A stretch of 64,000 nt of DNA from Symbiodinium natans (taxonomy: Eukaryota; Sar; Dinophyceae; Suessiales; Symbiodiniaceae), in the NCBI GenBank assembly GCA_905221605.1, contig CAJNDS010002634.1:183501-247500 (forward strand). The letters run 5' to 3'. The position numbers and the translations under genes are program-made. The notes beneath the pieces were generated by a model. It ran no database searches, had not been told where the DNA came from, and saw nothing but the letters and a program-made list of their open reading frames with translations. This document shows, in pieces, positions 1-11,997 of the stretch; position 1 is the first letter of the stretch, and every line of letters begins with the position of its first letter.

Positions 1-1
1 G

Positions 2-1476
2 TGCATTGAGCCCTTCCTCCACTGCCTTGCTGTTTCAAGCGAGCTCCTCGTTGACTGCTGCGAGTTTGGTGAGTGGCAATGTAATCTAATAAGCACCTAC
101 AACCGCCTCGCCGCCTTCCCCATGCTTCTCTACTTTGTGCTTGCCTCCGAGTTGGTGCACCTGAACGTTCATCTCTCCGTCTTCAGCGTGATCTGCTCCA
201 GCCTGATGCTTAGGGATATTTGGAAATTCATTTCTAATTTTTGGGGTACTTCAGAATTCCTCAGAAACAGCTAAAATGATAAATCTTCAGTGTAGGATGT
301 GGGAGTTCCTCCTCTACGTGGCCGTCCTGATCTTCTTCACGGCGGCCTTCGCCTCGGCGGTGGCCTGTCTGCCGTCAGGCCTGGGTGCGGACTCGACTCT
401 TAGGGATACTTGGGAATCGCTTTTTACATTTGGGTGCTATAATTCCTAAGAAACAGCAAGAATGATGATGATTCTTGGTAGAGGGTCCCAAATTCAGTAT
501 AGGATTCATATGCGGGACTTCTACAGCTGGCCATTGGCTTTTGAGTCCATGCTGTCCATGGCCTTCAAAGTCTACGGCAGCAACAACTACGAGGACATCG
601 CGCAGGCGGGGGAGCCGATGTTGAAGTGGTTCGTGATGGCCTTTGCCGCTTGCTGGCATGTCTACCTCATGAACCTGATGGTGGCCCAGCTGTGTCAGCG
701 CTACAACGAGATCTTTCATGACGCGCGGGGGAATGCTCGCTTGACCCGTGGCATCAACATTTATGAGACGTCCATGCCCCTGATCTCCAAGAAGCGATGG
801 AAATCCTTCGTGGATTCCTTGCATCTGGATGAGGCCTGCGAGCTGGACGAAGGCGACAATGGACCGCGTGGTGCTGTCCCGACGACAGAGGATCCTTACG
901 ACTACCTCCAATACCCCAAGGTTCATGGGGTTCCCCAACTGCCCCCCTCTATACTACACCCGCTAGGGCCCCAACCTTGAATAACCTTCATTAGGCTCAG
1001 TTATCCCTAAATAGCCTTAATTATGGAAGGTGACGCTGGACCGGGTCCAGCGCTACGGAGGCCTTGCAAACCCAGCATTGCCGTGGCCATCCCTTGACGA
1101 GGCGGTGGACGACAGCGCCGTCGGCAAGCTCACGCGGATGACGCAGCAGAAGTTCGAGGAGATGGATAGGCTCATGGTGGACATGGCCATCAAGCTCCAA
1201 GTCCGCTCTGCAGCCACCTCCGCCACCGACAAGTTCTCTTCGCTGCACGGATCGCAGCAGCGTGATGTCAGCAAGCAGGACCACGGTGACCACGAGACCG
1301 ACCAGGAAGTTGCCGAGACCGTCAAGGAGTCCGCGCTTGACGAAGGTGCAGGCTTGAACGAGAAGACGGAGCACGAGCTTGCGCAGGAGTGCACAGAGGA
1401 GGGCGAAACGCCGACCGAGAGTGCGTCTGGTATCAAACGCAGCAATACCAGAAGCCCCTCGGCTGTGCAGATGTGA
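2..1476 (+). CDS. Ion channel (TRP/polycystin-like or voltage-gated type), 3' end of gene
   Basis: Four exons join in one frame: 2-204, 296-394, 503-920 and 1030-1476 (stop TGA 1474-1476). The 5' part lies outside the window. Seen: two hydrophobic membrane stretches (MLLYFVLASELVHLNVHL; FLLYVAVLIFFTAAFASAVA), a pore-like segment with FYSWPLAFESMLSMAF, then a long last helix (MLKWFVMAFAACWHVYLMNL) followed by an acidic, hydrophilic tail with ARLTRG and RRYGG-like (VQRYGG) motifs and a charged C-terminal region. This order matches the pore and cytosolic tail of dinoflagellate ion-transport proteins of the Ion_trans superfamily. Introns 1 and 2 (205-295 and 395-502) are GA-AG and are introner copies; intron 3 (921-1029) is GT-AG. 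Ion selectivity cannot be told. The family call is moderately sure; the exon joins are very sure. Confidence 0.75.
205..295 (+). mobile_element. Introner copy 1, forming an entire GA-AG intron
   Basis: The element begins CTTAGGGATATTTGG at 209 and ends CAGTGTAG at 295. GATG occurs on both sides (205-208 and 296-299), as a target-site duplication. Removing 205-295 restores the channel frame (..SSLM|WEFLLY..). The GA donor comes from the duplication and the AG acceptor from the element end. Confidence 0.85.
395..502 (+). mobile_element. Introner copy 2, forming the next intron of the same gene
   Basis: It shares with copy 1 the start CTTAGGGATACTTGG, the internal AATTCCTAAGAAACAGC and the end CAGTATAG. 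Flanks GACT (395-398) and GATT (503-506) look like a one-mismatch target duplication. It also contains TTCTTGGTAGAGGGTCCC, which recurs in the copy at 41835-42019. Confidence 0.85.
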
Positions 1477-2246
1477 ACCCCGTCAGCCGTGAACTGCTTT
1501 TAGTCGCTGGGCCTGGGCTGAGAAGATGTTTTGTGACTTCCGAGAAATGATACCAGGCTTTGTTTCCTGTTGATGGTAACGCACTGGACTGAGCCCAGAC
1601 AACAGATTTGACTCATTAAGAGTCTTGACTCACTGAAAGGGTCTTTGAGCATGCTTCGATGGCTGCCGCAGCTCAGCAACAGCTCGGCCTGTTCACTTTC
1701 ATCGCATTTGGGTTCGTGGGTTGCTAGCCAAGGCCTAGAAAGCGAAGCCAAGGGAATGCCTTGAAAGACAAAGAGAGTGCAGAGCTGAATGGCGCATTTT
1801 TGAAGACTTCACTTTTTGTTGCTTGACATGCGACCATTTCAAGGCGACGGTTTAAAGAAGACATGGCGACAACTGCCAAACTATGCCTTGTGAGATTTCA
1901 AGCAAGTAACTCAGAGCGTTGTGCTCACCGGTTCTGATCTGAAGTCTCGGCACAATCGTGCCGCCTTTGCTGCCAATTTGTTGTGCCATGGATCAAATGC
2001 CCCAAGGGCAAGGGTACATGGGAGCCGAATTCCTTCGTTCCGGTCAGGGCCAGGATGAAGAAGAGATGCGCCAAAACCTGTGAACTATCTACCTCTTCCT
2101 CTCGCGGGTGGCCAAACCTTACACTAGAAATCCCCAAAGCCCCTAAAACCCTAAAGGCCCCACCCCCCCCCCCAACTCATCGCAGGATCCCGCTCGGCTT
2201 CGGAGAGGGACGACAGTCGCTTGGAGGCCCGGAAGGTTGCCAACTC
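1477..2246. other. Intergenic stretch, no supported gene
   Basis: Follows the channel stop codon. I see no recognisable exon, no spliced-leader relic and no element. The 5' exons expected for the P1B ATPase that follows (CPC transport motif, DKTGT phosphorylation motif) were looked for here and not found. Confidence 0.5.
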
Positions 2247-2375
2247 AGGAACCCTAAACCCTAAACCCTAAACCCTAAACCCTAAACCCAAAACCCAAAA
2301 CCCTGAACCCTAAACCCTAAACCCTAAACCCTGAACCCTAAATCCTAAACCCTGAACCCTGAACCCTCAAAGGCA
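2247..2375 (-). repeat. CCCTAAA telomere-type array
   Basis: About 17 units of CCCTAAA with CCCTGAA and CCCAAAA variants, ending right before the first visible ATPase exon. Strand given is that of the G-rich TTTAGGG strand. Confidence 0.95.
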
Positions 2376-2377
2376 GA

Positions 2378-5300
2378 GCAAGCCTTCTGGTGGGCCTTGG
2401 GCTCTGCAGAGAGCTCGAGCACCCGGGCCGCAGACTTCGAGGGCAAGTCTTCTTGTTTCAGAATTTTCCGGTTGGACGCTCCGGTTTTAGGGTTTAGGGT
2501 TTAGGGTTTAGGGTTCACGCAACCTGATCACGGCAACAACATGCTACGAACCTTCGCATCTCACGTAGCTGTGGACATGGCTACCTCACAAGGGTTGGGC
2601 TCAGGCGAACACCTCATCGCCAAAGAGTGCCTGAGCAACAACAGGAGTTGTGGCAGTGCTGACGGGCGGGATGTCATGGGCTGACTTGTCTATAGGTTTG
2701 AGGGCGGCGGCGTCTGCGGTGGAGCATCCCGAGCCCATTGCAAATGAACAGCCGATTGAGGCAACATGCCTTTCTGAGTCTCAACCCGGCAGAACCCGTT
2801 GGATGTTCCCTATGTGTAGTATCAAGTGGGACTATACTAACAGTCCTTAGCAGGGATTATACTAGGAGTACGAAAATCCCTATTAAGGACTTAGTACATG
2901 GGGGAACATCCCAAAGTTGAAGCCCTGAAGAGCCTTTAGATGGATCCGCGCCGCGAAGTGCTTAGATAAGGCTCGTCGACGTGGCCGCTCAGAAAGCGCG
3001 GGCGCCCTTGTCCAAGCCGACAAGCTTCGAAAGCATGATGCTTGCCTTAAACCTTAAACATTTAGACCCTAGACCCTAAACCCCTAAAAAAAGCAACCCT
3101 AAATGTCGAATCCAAAGCTTCCACCGTCCATACCTGCCATGCGGGAAGTGGCCAGGGTTTGCACGTAGGAGATATCACTGGTGTTGGCCATGCTGAGGGA
3201 ATCCAGACAAGAAGCTTTATAAGGAATTGGCTTGTGATTTCGGAGATATTAGTTCGAGATCTGATGCCCGCATTCTACGTCGACGTTGGAGCAGGAAAAT
3301 TCCACACCAGGCGCTGAAGCCTTCATCATTTTCACTATTTACTATTCACTATTTGTTATTGACTGTTCATTATTCATCTTTCATTCTTCAACATTCTGGA
3401 TCACTTATCACTTGCTACTGTCCGTACATGAGTATTGTTATGTGTTGTCTCCACCTAGTGAAGGCCCAAACCCTAAACCCTAAACCCGAAACCCGAAACC
3501 CTAAACCCTCAACCCTCAACCCTAAAAGAAATAAAAAAAACAAACCCTAAACCCTAAACCCTAAACCCTAAACCCTAAACCCTAAACCCTAAACCCAAGG
3601 ACCCTAAACCCTAAACCCAAGGACCCTAAACCCAAGGACCGGAGTCGGCTTAAGCTGCGTCCTGGAGGGTGGCCTGCGGCTGGAGGTCGCCGCGGCGCAC
3701 CACCTGCTTCAGCGGTGCCGGGGGCCCCGGAGGATCACCTGGTGAGTAGGGTTTAGGGTTTAGGGTTTAGGGTTTAGGGTTTAGGGGGAGTTGTATTTGG
3801 GGGATAGGCGGGGGGCACCCCCTGTTTTGGGGCTGTTGTTCGGGATTTGGGCTTGGGGAAATATCTACAAGAACCACTTTCTGCTTGCAGCAAAGGAGCC
3901 CAGCTGCAAAAAGGGTCATCTTGTTGAAAGTGCCGGTTTGCACCATATCTAGGCGAGTAAATCTTCAGTACTCCATTCTCGTGCTACACCGGAAACTCTA
4001 CAACCTCGTGACTACAATCCCCGTCTTCTGAAACCAACACTTTGAGGCAAGAAGCCTTCCGACGTGCTGACCGCCTGGGTTGAGGCAGAAAGACTTGCCG
4101 CACAAAAAGACAGAAAAGGGTGTTTGGCCAGGCACTACCCTCAGCGAGCTGAGGCCGCAGGGTTCAGCATGATGTAGGCTCGGGACTCTCGAGATGGAAG
4201 AGGGCCAGGTGGCCAACCTTAACCTCGAAGCCTGGCCCGAAGGGCCAGGGCGTCAGACCGACCCGTGAACTCGGCACACCCCGCGCAGGCACAGGTTCTG
4301 GAGGGTGCGACTGTAGTCGCCGTGGCTGTGGCGGATGTGGCGCTGGGTGCTGTGGCTTTGCGTGACACAGTGGTCGCTCGGTCTCGATCAGAGAGGGCTG
4401 CGGGTCCTTGAGCAAGTTTCATGGGGCTGCTCTTTTTGGCGCAGGTCATGGCTGGAGTCTAGGATCGGGATCCCAAGTTCGACACCTGGAAAGTTCTAGC
4501 GGACATCCGGATTGCTGCAATTGGTCGCAAGCCATTTGTTTGTGCGAGCCATATTCGCGCGGTTCCACTGTCGCGCGGTCATGGTAGACCACTGTGTTGG
4601 GACAACTAACAGCCCTGTGGCGTCAAGGCCGCAGCACCAGCATGTCGTGACCCGCTGAGGCGCCAGATGCAAGGACCTGTGTTGCGCACCTGGAGATGTC
4701 GGGAGTGGAGGCCCGGAGTCCTCCACCCCTAAACCCCCCTAAGTTCAGCTCCTAGAGCAATCTAGAGCAGAAGGCCGACATGGAGGTGATGTGCAGGGGA
4801 GCAGAGTTTCGGCATTCCGGTCTGAGGGTCTTGGATTTTTTTTCGGGTTTTCTTGGGCTTTGTGGGGACACCTCGGCTCCCAAACGTCTGCCAGGTTTGG
4901 ATGTGCACTGGCGATCATCGGAAGTCTGCCGAGGCGTTTGGATGGCTTGCAAAAGGTCAACAGGTCAACAAGCTTCCACCGTTTATATGGTGCAGGGCAC
5001 AGGCTTCGGCGCTAATGGTTTGCGTATGGCTGTTAACACCGCCAAAGCTTGACATGTAACCTGTGGGTTTGGGGCTAACGGCCTGAGGATTCTGGGTCGG
5101 TATTGCGGGGTTTCCTGTGCAAGCCTCGAGACCCAGCTCTTCCAAGTGGCGCATCGGTTGCTCCAAACGCTGCATACGCAGCCTAAACGCTCGCGACCCG
5201 ACCCTCACAAGACCCGTGGGAGGTCGTGGCCCGAGAGTGCGGCATTCCGCCCAGCCGGGTGGCAGCTCGAATGGGAAATCCTGGGGTTGAGGACCTGAGG

Positions 5301-8300
5301 GCTAGGCTCAGGGGGCTTCGACTTCTTGAGGTCCCCCGATGCACTTCAGATGCGCTTGAGTGAGAGATATGTTCACATGAGGACCACGCTTTTTTCTTGC
5401 AGAAGCGAGGCTTTCTGTGGGGGCTGTGTCGAACATTAGGTCCTCAGCCACAAGAGGCATCTCCCGAAGTCCCCGGCCCGTCCGAGATCGCGGAAGCTCT
5501 TCCTGCCGACAAAGTCCGGGTGGTGCAGTATCTCCAGGGCGGTGACGCCGACCTCCGAGGACTGGGTCTCGGAGGGTTTCCTGCGGGGCGTGCCCAAGGG
5601 TTCGCGGGTAGTTTGCAAGTGAAGTGACTCTGCATTCCGACTTCATGTATGGGTGCCTTCGAACCGTACATACAACTGCCCGTGAGGGGTCTCTCGGATG
5701 GCTCCACAGAGGTTGTCAAGTTCGGATTTGCGATCGGCAAACCGCTAGCAAGTGTTTCACGAAGCCTTAAGCAAACCCCTTGCAGGCCCGAAAGAGAGTT
5801 CAGGGTTGAATCCCAAAACCCTTGAACCCCATGCCGAAACAAGCCTCGCTTCCCGAGCGCCCAAACTTTGTGTATGCCTTGAGGCAAGAAGGGCCTGCCT
5901 CAGCGAGATAAGGCCATGGTGGCCATGGTCGGCGACGGCACCGTGTCAGCGACTTCCGGGAATTGTTTCAACGGGCTTTTCGTGGGGCCTTGGTGTGGGC
6001 AGGAGTGGGTTCCGGGGAGCCAACAACCCACGGCATGTCGAACCTAGAAAAAACCGCAAAGACTCGGCCATGGTTTGGGGCCTCTGGTCCCTGCGAAAAG
6101 CCATCGTGCAACTCAGCCCAAGTCTGCAGTCCTTCGAGTTATTTGGTGTACGACGCGCACGAGCGTCACACGATCCTTTTGGGGCGTCCTTCCGATAAAC
6201 AAACTGGTGACGTCGGCTCTGAGGTTTGCAACATTCTTGCAGCCTCCCTGCTCTGCCCGTTTCTCCGGGTTTGGATGCATGTTGCACCGTTAACAAGAGC
6301 CCGGCCATCCGGTCGCTTCATTGTAGTTGGTGAGAGTCGAAGCCTTTTTTTTTTTCTCCAAGGCATCAATGATGCCCCGGCCCTCGCAGCTGCCGACCTG
6401 GGTGTGGCCATCGGGGCAGGGCAGAACGTGCCTGGGCCTTGTTCAGGGGGGGGCATCGGAAAGCTTCAAGGATCTTTTTGGGAGTCGGGGCCTTGCAGAA
6501 TGAGAGGGTGTAATATAGGGGTCGGAATGATGATTATGGTTCCTTCTCTATATTTACACCTCAAAGCCTTGTTCTAAATAGTTAACTTCCTGCAGTCTCT
6601 ACAGCGCCGTGGCCTCCGGCCTCCGAGGTGACCGTGGATGCTGCAGACATCGTCCTTGTGCGCAGTGACCTGGTCGACCTGCTGTCCTTCCTGGCGCTCT
6701 CGAAGGTCGGGGGACAGGTTTGAGACCCTGAACGCCCCGGAATGCCCAAGCTGGAGAGGCTACCGATTTTCGGTGCTCTGAAGAAAATGGCATTATAATG
6801 GGTACCAAAACAGGGAGCCTATTTAGCGCATTCAGGGGAAACCGTCATTCCATGTACTCGAACCCGAGTGATGCTAAGTTGGGGTTGGAGATGTTCAAGG
6901 CTCACTTTATGAGCTGGGTGTGTTAGTCTCGCTTTCGGTTACTCCCGACTGCTTGAGAGCTGTCGCCGATAGGTCTGTAAACTTGTTCATGTGATCTGAT
7001 GCTTTCGTGGAGCGAAGGTGCAGCCACATTCCCGTCTCAGGCAGTTGCATAGCGCGGGTTCAAAAAGGGTTGGAGGAATGAGACACAGGCCAGCAGAAGC
7101 CAACAACTCCGCCCGCAACCGCCTCAAACCATAAACGACCTGAAGACCCCTGACGTCCCAATTGCATCCTCCTTTGCAATCCCCCTCAACCCATGTCTCT
7201 CCCCTCGGAGGAGACGCTGAGCACCATCTGGTTCAACTTCATGCGGCTTGCCCTGCTGTAGGCTTTGGGGCTTCAGGCCTCTTTAAGGGTTGAGGGTCTT
7301 CAGGGCCTTAGGCTTCTGGCGTAATATGTTTCAAGAGGGCAGGGCGGCTTCCTGACCACTGAGCCTCACATCCCGGTCCACACCTCCATACCCGTAGCAG
7401 TCGCACGAAATGTAACACTTCCCCAAGCAGTGTGTCAGCACAAAGGGCTTGCCCACGTAAAAAGAGTAAGAGAGGGTCGATGGCATGCCTGCTGCGAAGC
7501 ATGGGTTTTTCTTGAGTACTTGCAGGTTCATGGTGCAGATAACCCAATTATACCAGAACTTCTAACCCAATTGTAAGCCCCTTCAGTGCCCCAATGTGGT
7601 TATACTTGGGTTATACGTGCAGTTGTAATTGGGTTATTTTAAGTACCATGAACCTCCAAGTAGGGATGTAAAAAGCCCTTCGAAGGGCTCTGCGGTGGTG
7701 TCTGCAAGGTGTTAAGGGGTAGAAGGAGGGATAGTGCACCTTGTATAGTCCCGAGATGCCTAAGTAGCCCCTAAATAACCCCCAAAGAACCCCGAAGGTC
7801 CCTTATCAAGGTGGGCTTTCTTCTTCAACATCTGCGCCCTGCCGGTGGCCGCCGGGGTCTTCTGGCGCCAACATGTGCTCTTCGGCTGCAGCCCTCCCTT
7901 CAACCCTTAAACCCTTAAGCCTTAACCCTTAACCCCTTAAACCCTTATACCTTTAAACCCTTAAACCTTTAAACCCTTAAACCCTTAAACCCTTAAACCC
8001 TTAAACCCTTAAACCCTTAAACCCTTCAACCCTTCAACCCTTCAACCCTTCAACCCTTCAACCCTTCAACCCTTCAACCCTTCAACCCTTCAACTCCAAC
8101 GCTGAGATCTATTTAAACTTGACTCCGCCCGGGCCCGGATTGACAGACAATGAGTCCGCTTGGGAGAGGAGAGAGCGGGCTTCGGTGCATCATTGAACTA
8201 CTCGCACCTCTGGAATGTGGCAGGTTCGTGTTTAGGGTGAAAACGTATGGAACAGTAGCGCTGATCTCCGCCCCTGAAGCCCGCGATCTGAATCTAAAGA

Positions 8301-9165
8301 AAGAAGAACCTACGCAAACCTCAAATGGCACCTTGCCAGGGTCATGACGCCGCAGATCGCCTGTGTGCTCATGCTCGGCTCCTCACTCTTCGTCGTGTCC
8401 CAGCTGCAAGGATTCTTAACAGGTACTCTTTGCAGGAATGGCGATCCCTTCCGGCGGTCCCTAAACCCAAAAAAAAAACCCGAAACCCTCCAAACCCTAA
8501 ACCCTAAACTTGAGGGGCGGCAGGGTCTGGGGTGTCTGGGGGTCGTTTTCTAGATTCGACCTCTGTTAGAGTAGCTGCTTTTTGCAGGCTAGGGTACAAA
8601 CACGAGGCCAATCGTCTAGAACCACCCCCGCCCTCCATGTGGGGATTTTGGAGTTTCTTAGAAGTTTTTTTGAGGGGAGTTCTCGGGGGGGGTGAGGGGT
8701 CCGAGCCGCGCGCTCTAGATGCCATTTGACGGCTTATGGGTGCTTCTACTTCGGGCCGGAAGTTCCCAACGGAAGCTTACCGTCAGCACTAGGCTCGACA
8801 TGGTCACTTCGCAATATTGTGGTCTCTTTTGGGGTTGCTATTAGAAGGCAGCCCCCATAGCACTTAGGGTACCCAAGAAGGGACCATGACTTTGTGAACT
8901 GACCAGTCTCTCCCGAGTTATCGCATTGTGCGGAAGTCTGCAAGCGCATGGAATGAAATGTGGTCAGCCAAAGGTGACGTTAGAGGCATTTGGTTTTCTG
9001 GCAAGCACACTCTTAGGCACAACTACATACAAAATATCGCCAACCCCTAAACCCTAAGCCCTTGTTAAGGGGTGCTGGGGCCCTTGGAATTCCGAAGAGG
9101 TCCTGAGCTCCCTCCTCCTGAAGCGCTTCACGCCGCCAACGCTGGCGGACTTGGCGTTGCCCTGA
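2378..9165 (+). CDS. P1B-type (copper/heavy-metal) cation-transporting ATPase, C-terminal two thirds
   Basis: A membrane pump that uses ATP to move copper-like ions. Exons in order: about 2378-2450 (GSAES plus an EHP motif one base out of frame); 3637-3741 (GLSCVLEGGLRLEV); 4295-4369 (GATVVAVAVADVALGAVALR); 4895-4933 (VWMCTGDHRKSAE, the TGD motif); 5223-5258 (VVARECGIPPSR); 5487-5541 (IAEALPADKVRVVQYLQ); 5908-5937 (KAMVAMVGDG); 6363-6427 (GINDAPALAAADLGVAIGAG); 6628-6705 (VTVDAADIVLVRSDL); 7211-7245 (ETLSTIWFNFMR); 7811-about 7874 (WAFFFNICALPVAAGVFW, a membrane helix); 8340-8394 (MTPQIACVLMLGSSLFV); 9100-9165 (VLSSLLLKRFTPPTL, stop). These follow the P1B order exactly through the nucleotide-binding and phosphorylation-hinge regions and the last two helices. 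Splice donors are GT or GC. At least one exon (between 4369 and 4895) is unresolved. No CPC, DKTGT or metal-binding exons occur upstream in the window, so the copy may be 5'-truncated or split by assembly. Confidence 0.88.
2482..2518 (+). repeat. TTTAGGG array downstream of an ATPase exon
   Basis: Five units, starting after the GSAES/EHP exon. Together with 2247-2375 it brackets that exon as CCCTAAA-exon-TTTAGGG. Confidence 0.95.
2801..2913. mobile_element. Family A inverted-repeat element
   Basis: Ends GGATGTTCCC and GGGGGAACATCC are inverted repeats. The centre carries CTAACAGTCCTTAGCAGGGA against TCCCTATTAAGGACTTAG. Confidence 0.85.
3468..3640 (-). repeat. CCCTAAA array containing three copies of the following exon's acceptor
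   Basis: CCCTAAA units with a short break of A-rich sequence at 3524-3542. AAGGACC, which is the acceptor plus first four bases of the ATPase exon at 3637, is repeated at 3597-3603, 3619-3625 and 3634-3640 between telomere units. Confidence 0.9.
3742..3786 (+). repeat. TTTAGGG array just inside an intron
   Basis: Begins within a few bases of the donor CCTG|GTGAGTAGGG of the preceding ATPase exon; six units. Confidence 0.95.
6517..6585. mobile_element. Family E element, partial
   Basis: Shares ATAGGGGTCGGAAT with the copies at 15611 and 32250; the remainder is diverged and its inverted partner is weak. Lies in the ATPase intron 6428-6627. Confidence 0.5.
7517..7664. mobile_element. Family B inverted-repeat element (GGTTATA subtype)
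   Basis: Left end TACTTGCAGGTTCATGGT and right end ACCATGAACCTCCAAGTA are inverted repeats. The interior repeats AACCCAATT and its complement. In the ATPase intron 7246-7810. Confidence 0.9.
7905..8095 (-). repeat. Variant telomere-type array: CCCTTAAA then CCCTTCAA
   Basis: About 12 units of an 8-mer CCCTTAAA switch to about 10 uniform units of CCCTTCAA. The variants form homogeneous blocks instead of being mixed. Confidence 0.95.
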
Positions 9166-9189
9166 GCACCCTTCGCCCCAGGAGGGAAG

Positions 9190-9272
9190 AGTTTAGTGCT
9201 TAGGGTTTAGGAAGGTTTGGGGTTTAGGGTTTAGGGTTTTGGGCTAGGGTTTAGGGTTTAGGGTTTAAGGGA
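9190..9272 (+). repeat. TTTAGGG array after the ATPase stop
   Basis: Irregular TTTAGGG and TTTGGGG units that begin about 25 bases after the stop codon at 9163-9165. Confidence 0.9.
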
Positions 9273-10069
9273 AGTTGCATGTGTGCCGGCAGCCTCAAAG
9301 TCCATTGCTCAAAAGGGTTTCCTTACCGGGTTCAGGGTTCAGGGGTATTTAGCCCGTGCCCCACAGTCCATGCTTCAACAAGAGTTCAAGCTTAGCGGGT
9401 GTTGGGATTTAGGAAGTTTTTGGTCGTTGAAGCTTCGATTCGATGTTGTGGGTATTTAATTTAAGGTGCTTAGAGGGTTGCCTTCGAAGTTGGTTTTGCT
9501 CGATCCAAGTTGTGGTGCTTGTTGGGGTTGAACTTATGCATATTCGTGATAGAAATGAGTTCAAGGTAGCAGATCTGGCCCCAAAGATCCCCCCAAATTG
9601 GATTTAGATGGCCCCCACCAGAAGAAATCCCCAAACCATGCGTTCTGTGGCCCAATATCAGCCTAATTCAACCCACCCCTTGGCTTGTCTGTATGTGGGT
9701 CATCCTTTTCTGGAGGGGGAGGGGTTGCGGGCTTCGGCACGGGCATCTTTTAAGGTCTTGAAGGGGTGCAGTGTGTCTCCTGCAAAGTCGGGGCTCACGG
9801 GCATTCGCCGTCCCATCCGCCAGCTTGGATCTCGAGATTCGCAACTTGTTTTGGGGAGCTGACGCACCGTCACCTTTGCTACTGTTCGCAGCTGAAAACC
9901 CTAAGCTTGCACCGAGAAAAACTCAGTCCCCCGAAACGTGGCGCAATGCGGGATCCGCGGACGCATCGGGCAGCGCATGGCAATTCTTTGACAGCTGACA
10001 CTGGGAAGTCTGCTAGGGGCAGCCGCAGGATACCCCAACAGCATTGCAGTCACTCATTGAATTGAACTT

Positions 10070-10156
10070 GGGATGCTCCCCCTTATACTAGCAGTCCTTA
10101 ATGGGGACTTTTAGTAGGGGGTACCATCATCCCTATTGAGGACTGTTAGTATCCCA
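10070..10156. mobile_element. Family A inverted-repeat element
   Basis: GGATGCTCCCCCTTATACTA at the left; the right arm GAGGACTGTTAGTATCCC lacks the GGGGGAACAT portion, so the copy is trimmed at its right end. Confidence 0.85.
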
Positions 10157-10596
10157 AATTGAACCCTAGATCCCCTCGATGCCAGTGGAAGTGTTGCAAT
10201 TGGCGCTTCAAGCTTATCCCAATGAAGCCTTGTGAACCCTCAACAAAAAGAACCCCGAAGCCCGCAAAGCACACGGTTGCCCTTCCTGAAGGGTTCAAGT
10301 CGGGCGCTCGTGCGGGTTCGTTCCAGTTCTGGTTTCAGGTGGGGCCACTTGGATGGCAAGCAGATTGGACCAAGCTATACCGGGCTTGTTCTGAGCTAGG
10401 GCTGCCGATGTACTGTGGTGCAAATTGTAAACGGGGCCCCGAGTTTGGAATACCCCCCACATTACGCCCACATGCGCGCAGCAGTGGTTGCCTGCTGGCA
10501 GACTGCCGAGTTCCTTCTACTAACTCCGGTCACTGTGACCGAATGGATCTGGCATACGTGCTTCTGCTTGGAAACCTTAGTCGTAGAGTAGGTTAA

Positions 10597-10675
10597 GCTT
10601 TTTGGGGTATTCTAATCCCTATAAAATCCCAAAGGTTTTCCTTGAATTCCCCCAGGTTGCTGGACAACTAAGAAA
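10597..10675. mobile_element. Family F element
   Basis: Contains TTTTTGGGGTATTCTAATCC and ATCCCAAAGGTT, and ends TGGACAACTAAGA. The copy at 60250 has the same order of motifs. Confidence 0.7.
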
Positions 10676-11997
10676 CCTTATAGACTCGACCCGACTCACA
10701 TGCTTCGAGTTACCTACCGCTATCGGTATGGACCTGACTTATTTTTGCCCACATATCTGTCTATGATCTAATGCCCCGTGGCATCCTCGCATGAAAATCA
10801 TGGGGGATAGGCCACGCGGGCCAGGCAGCGACTTCCTTGGACAATTGAGCCGCTTTCGGGACGTCGACTGCTTGCAGCGGGCCTTCTGCGCAAGAGATCG
10901 CAGGAGACCGTGATTGAGCACGTGCAGCAGAAGTGCGGTGAGTGTCAGACCCATACGGCCCCCAGCCCTTTGCGGCAGCCTTACAGATCCAAGAGGGGCC
11001 CAGATGGCCCGTTTCTTTCACGGGACGCCGAGCTGGGACCCGGCCATAAGCCCTGACCTTAGGCCCTGAGTCTAGCTTCTGGATTGGTCATTAATTGCCA
11101 TCTCCCTGTGTGAAGAGCCGAAATCCCTTCAAGATGCTTGTGTCAGAACCTGGAAAGCATTTGCTGAGAGACCAAAGGCATTTAGAATTGCTTTCGGTAG
11201 ATCAGTAACAATGGCCCTACTGAAGCGAAGGCTTCGGAGAGAAATATCTGCAATGTTCCCAAAGCCTAACGCTTCCTGGAGAGCATGTGTAAGCTGCTTG
11301 TTTGGCGCTAGGCCGGTTTGATTTCGTCCGTCCGCCCAATTCTCCGTCAGCTTCTTGGGTCAGCTTGGCATCCCATGACATCTCCAGGCAGTGAGCCTCG
11401 AGGTAAATTTGCGGTCGTTTTGAACGCCAGGCGCGTCTCGCCCAAGACGCCAGAGGTCCCACCCGCATTTACTCACCAACCCCCTGGTCCGCACAGATGC
11501 GAAACCGAAATTCTGAACCCCATAAGAGGCCCCAAGAAGGGGACTGCGAGGTCTGTGAGGTTGGTAAAAAAGACAACGCACAAGAGCCTAGCTTGAGGCT
11601 CCGGGGGCAGCTCCAGTTGTAGGTGGCTGGAATTTTATTTGGGGCACCTTGCATCCCTACTGAAAGCTGCCCATTAGTGCTCAGGGTGGGTCTTGCCCAC
11701 TTTGAGGGGCTAGGCTAGTTCCCTGAACTCGAGCGCCAAGTTGAAACTCCTGAGCAGTAAACTTCGGAGACTTCGGCGGCGAGATCGCCCCAAACAGGAT
11801 GTCGCAGAAGGTCAGCCCACAAGCTGGCTGCCCAACGTCGCAGGGTCAGTGCACAGAAAAGCAAGGGGTTGCGGCGTTTATGGTTGTTTTCGGCAGAAAA
11901 GGGCAGCAACCGAGTCCCTTGTTAAAAATGGTTGCTTTCGGGCTGGGGAGTTCGAGGATTTGGGGGCTAGGTGTTCTTCGGAAGATAGGGTGGAGGG

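Noticed and set aside
10159-10596. 145-codon ORF
   Set aside because: It starts in a family A element and shows no domain or exon-like composition.
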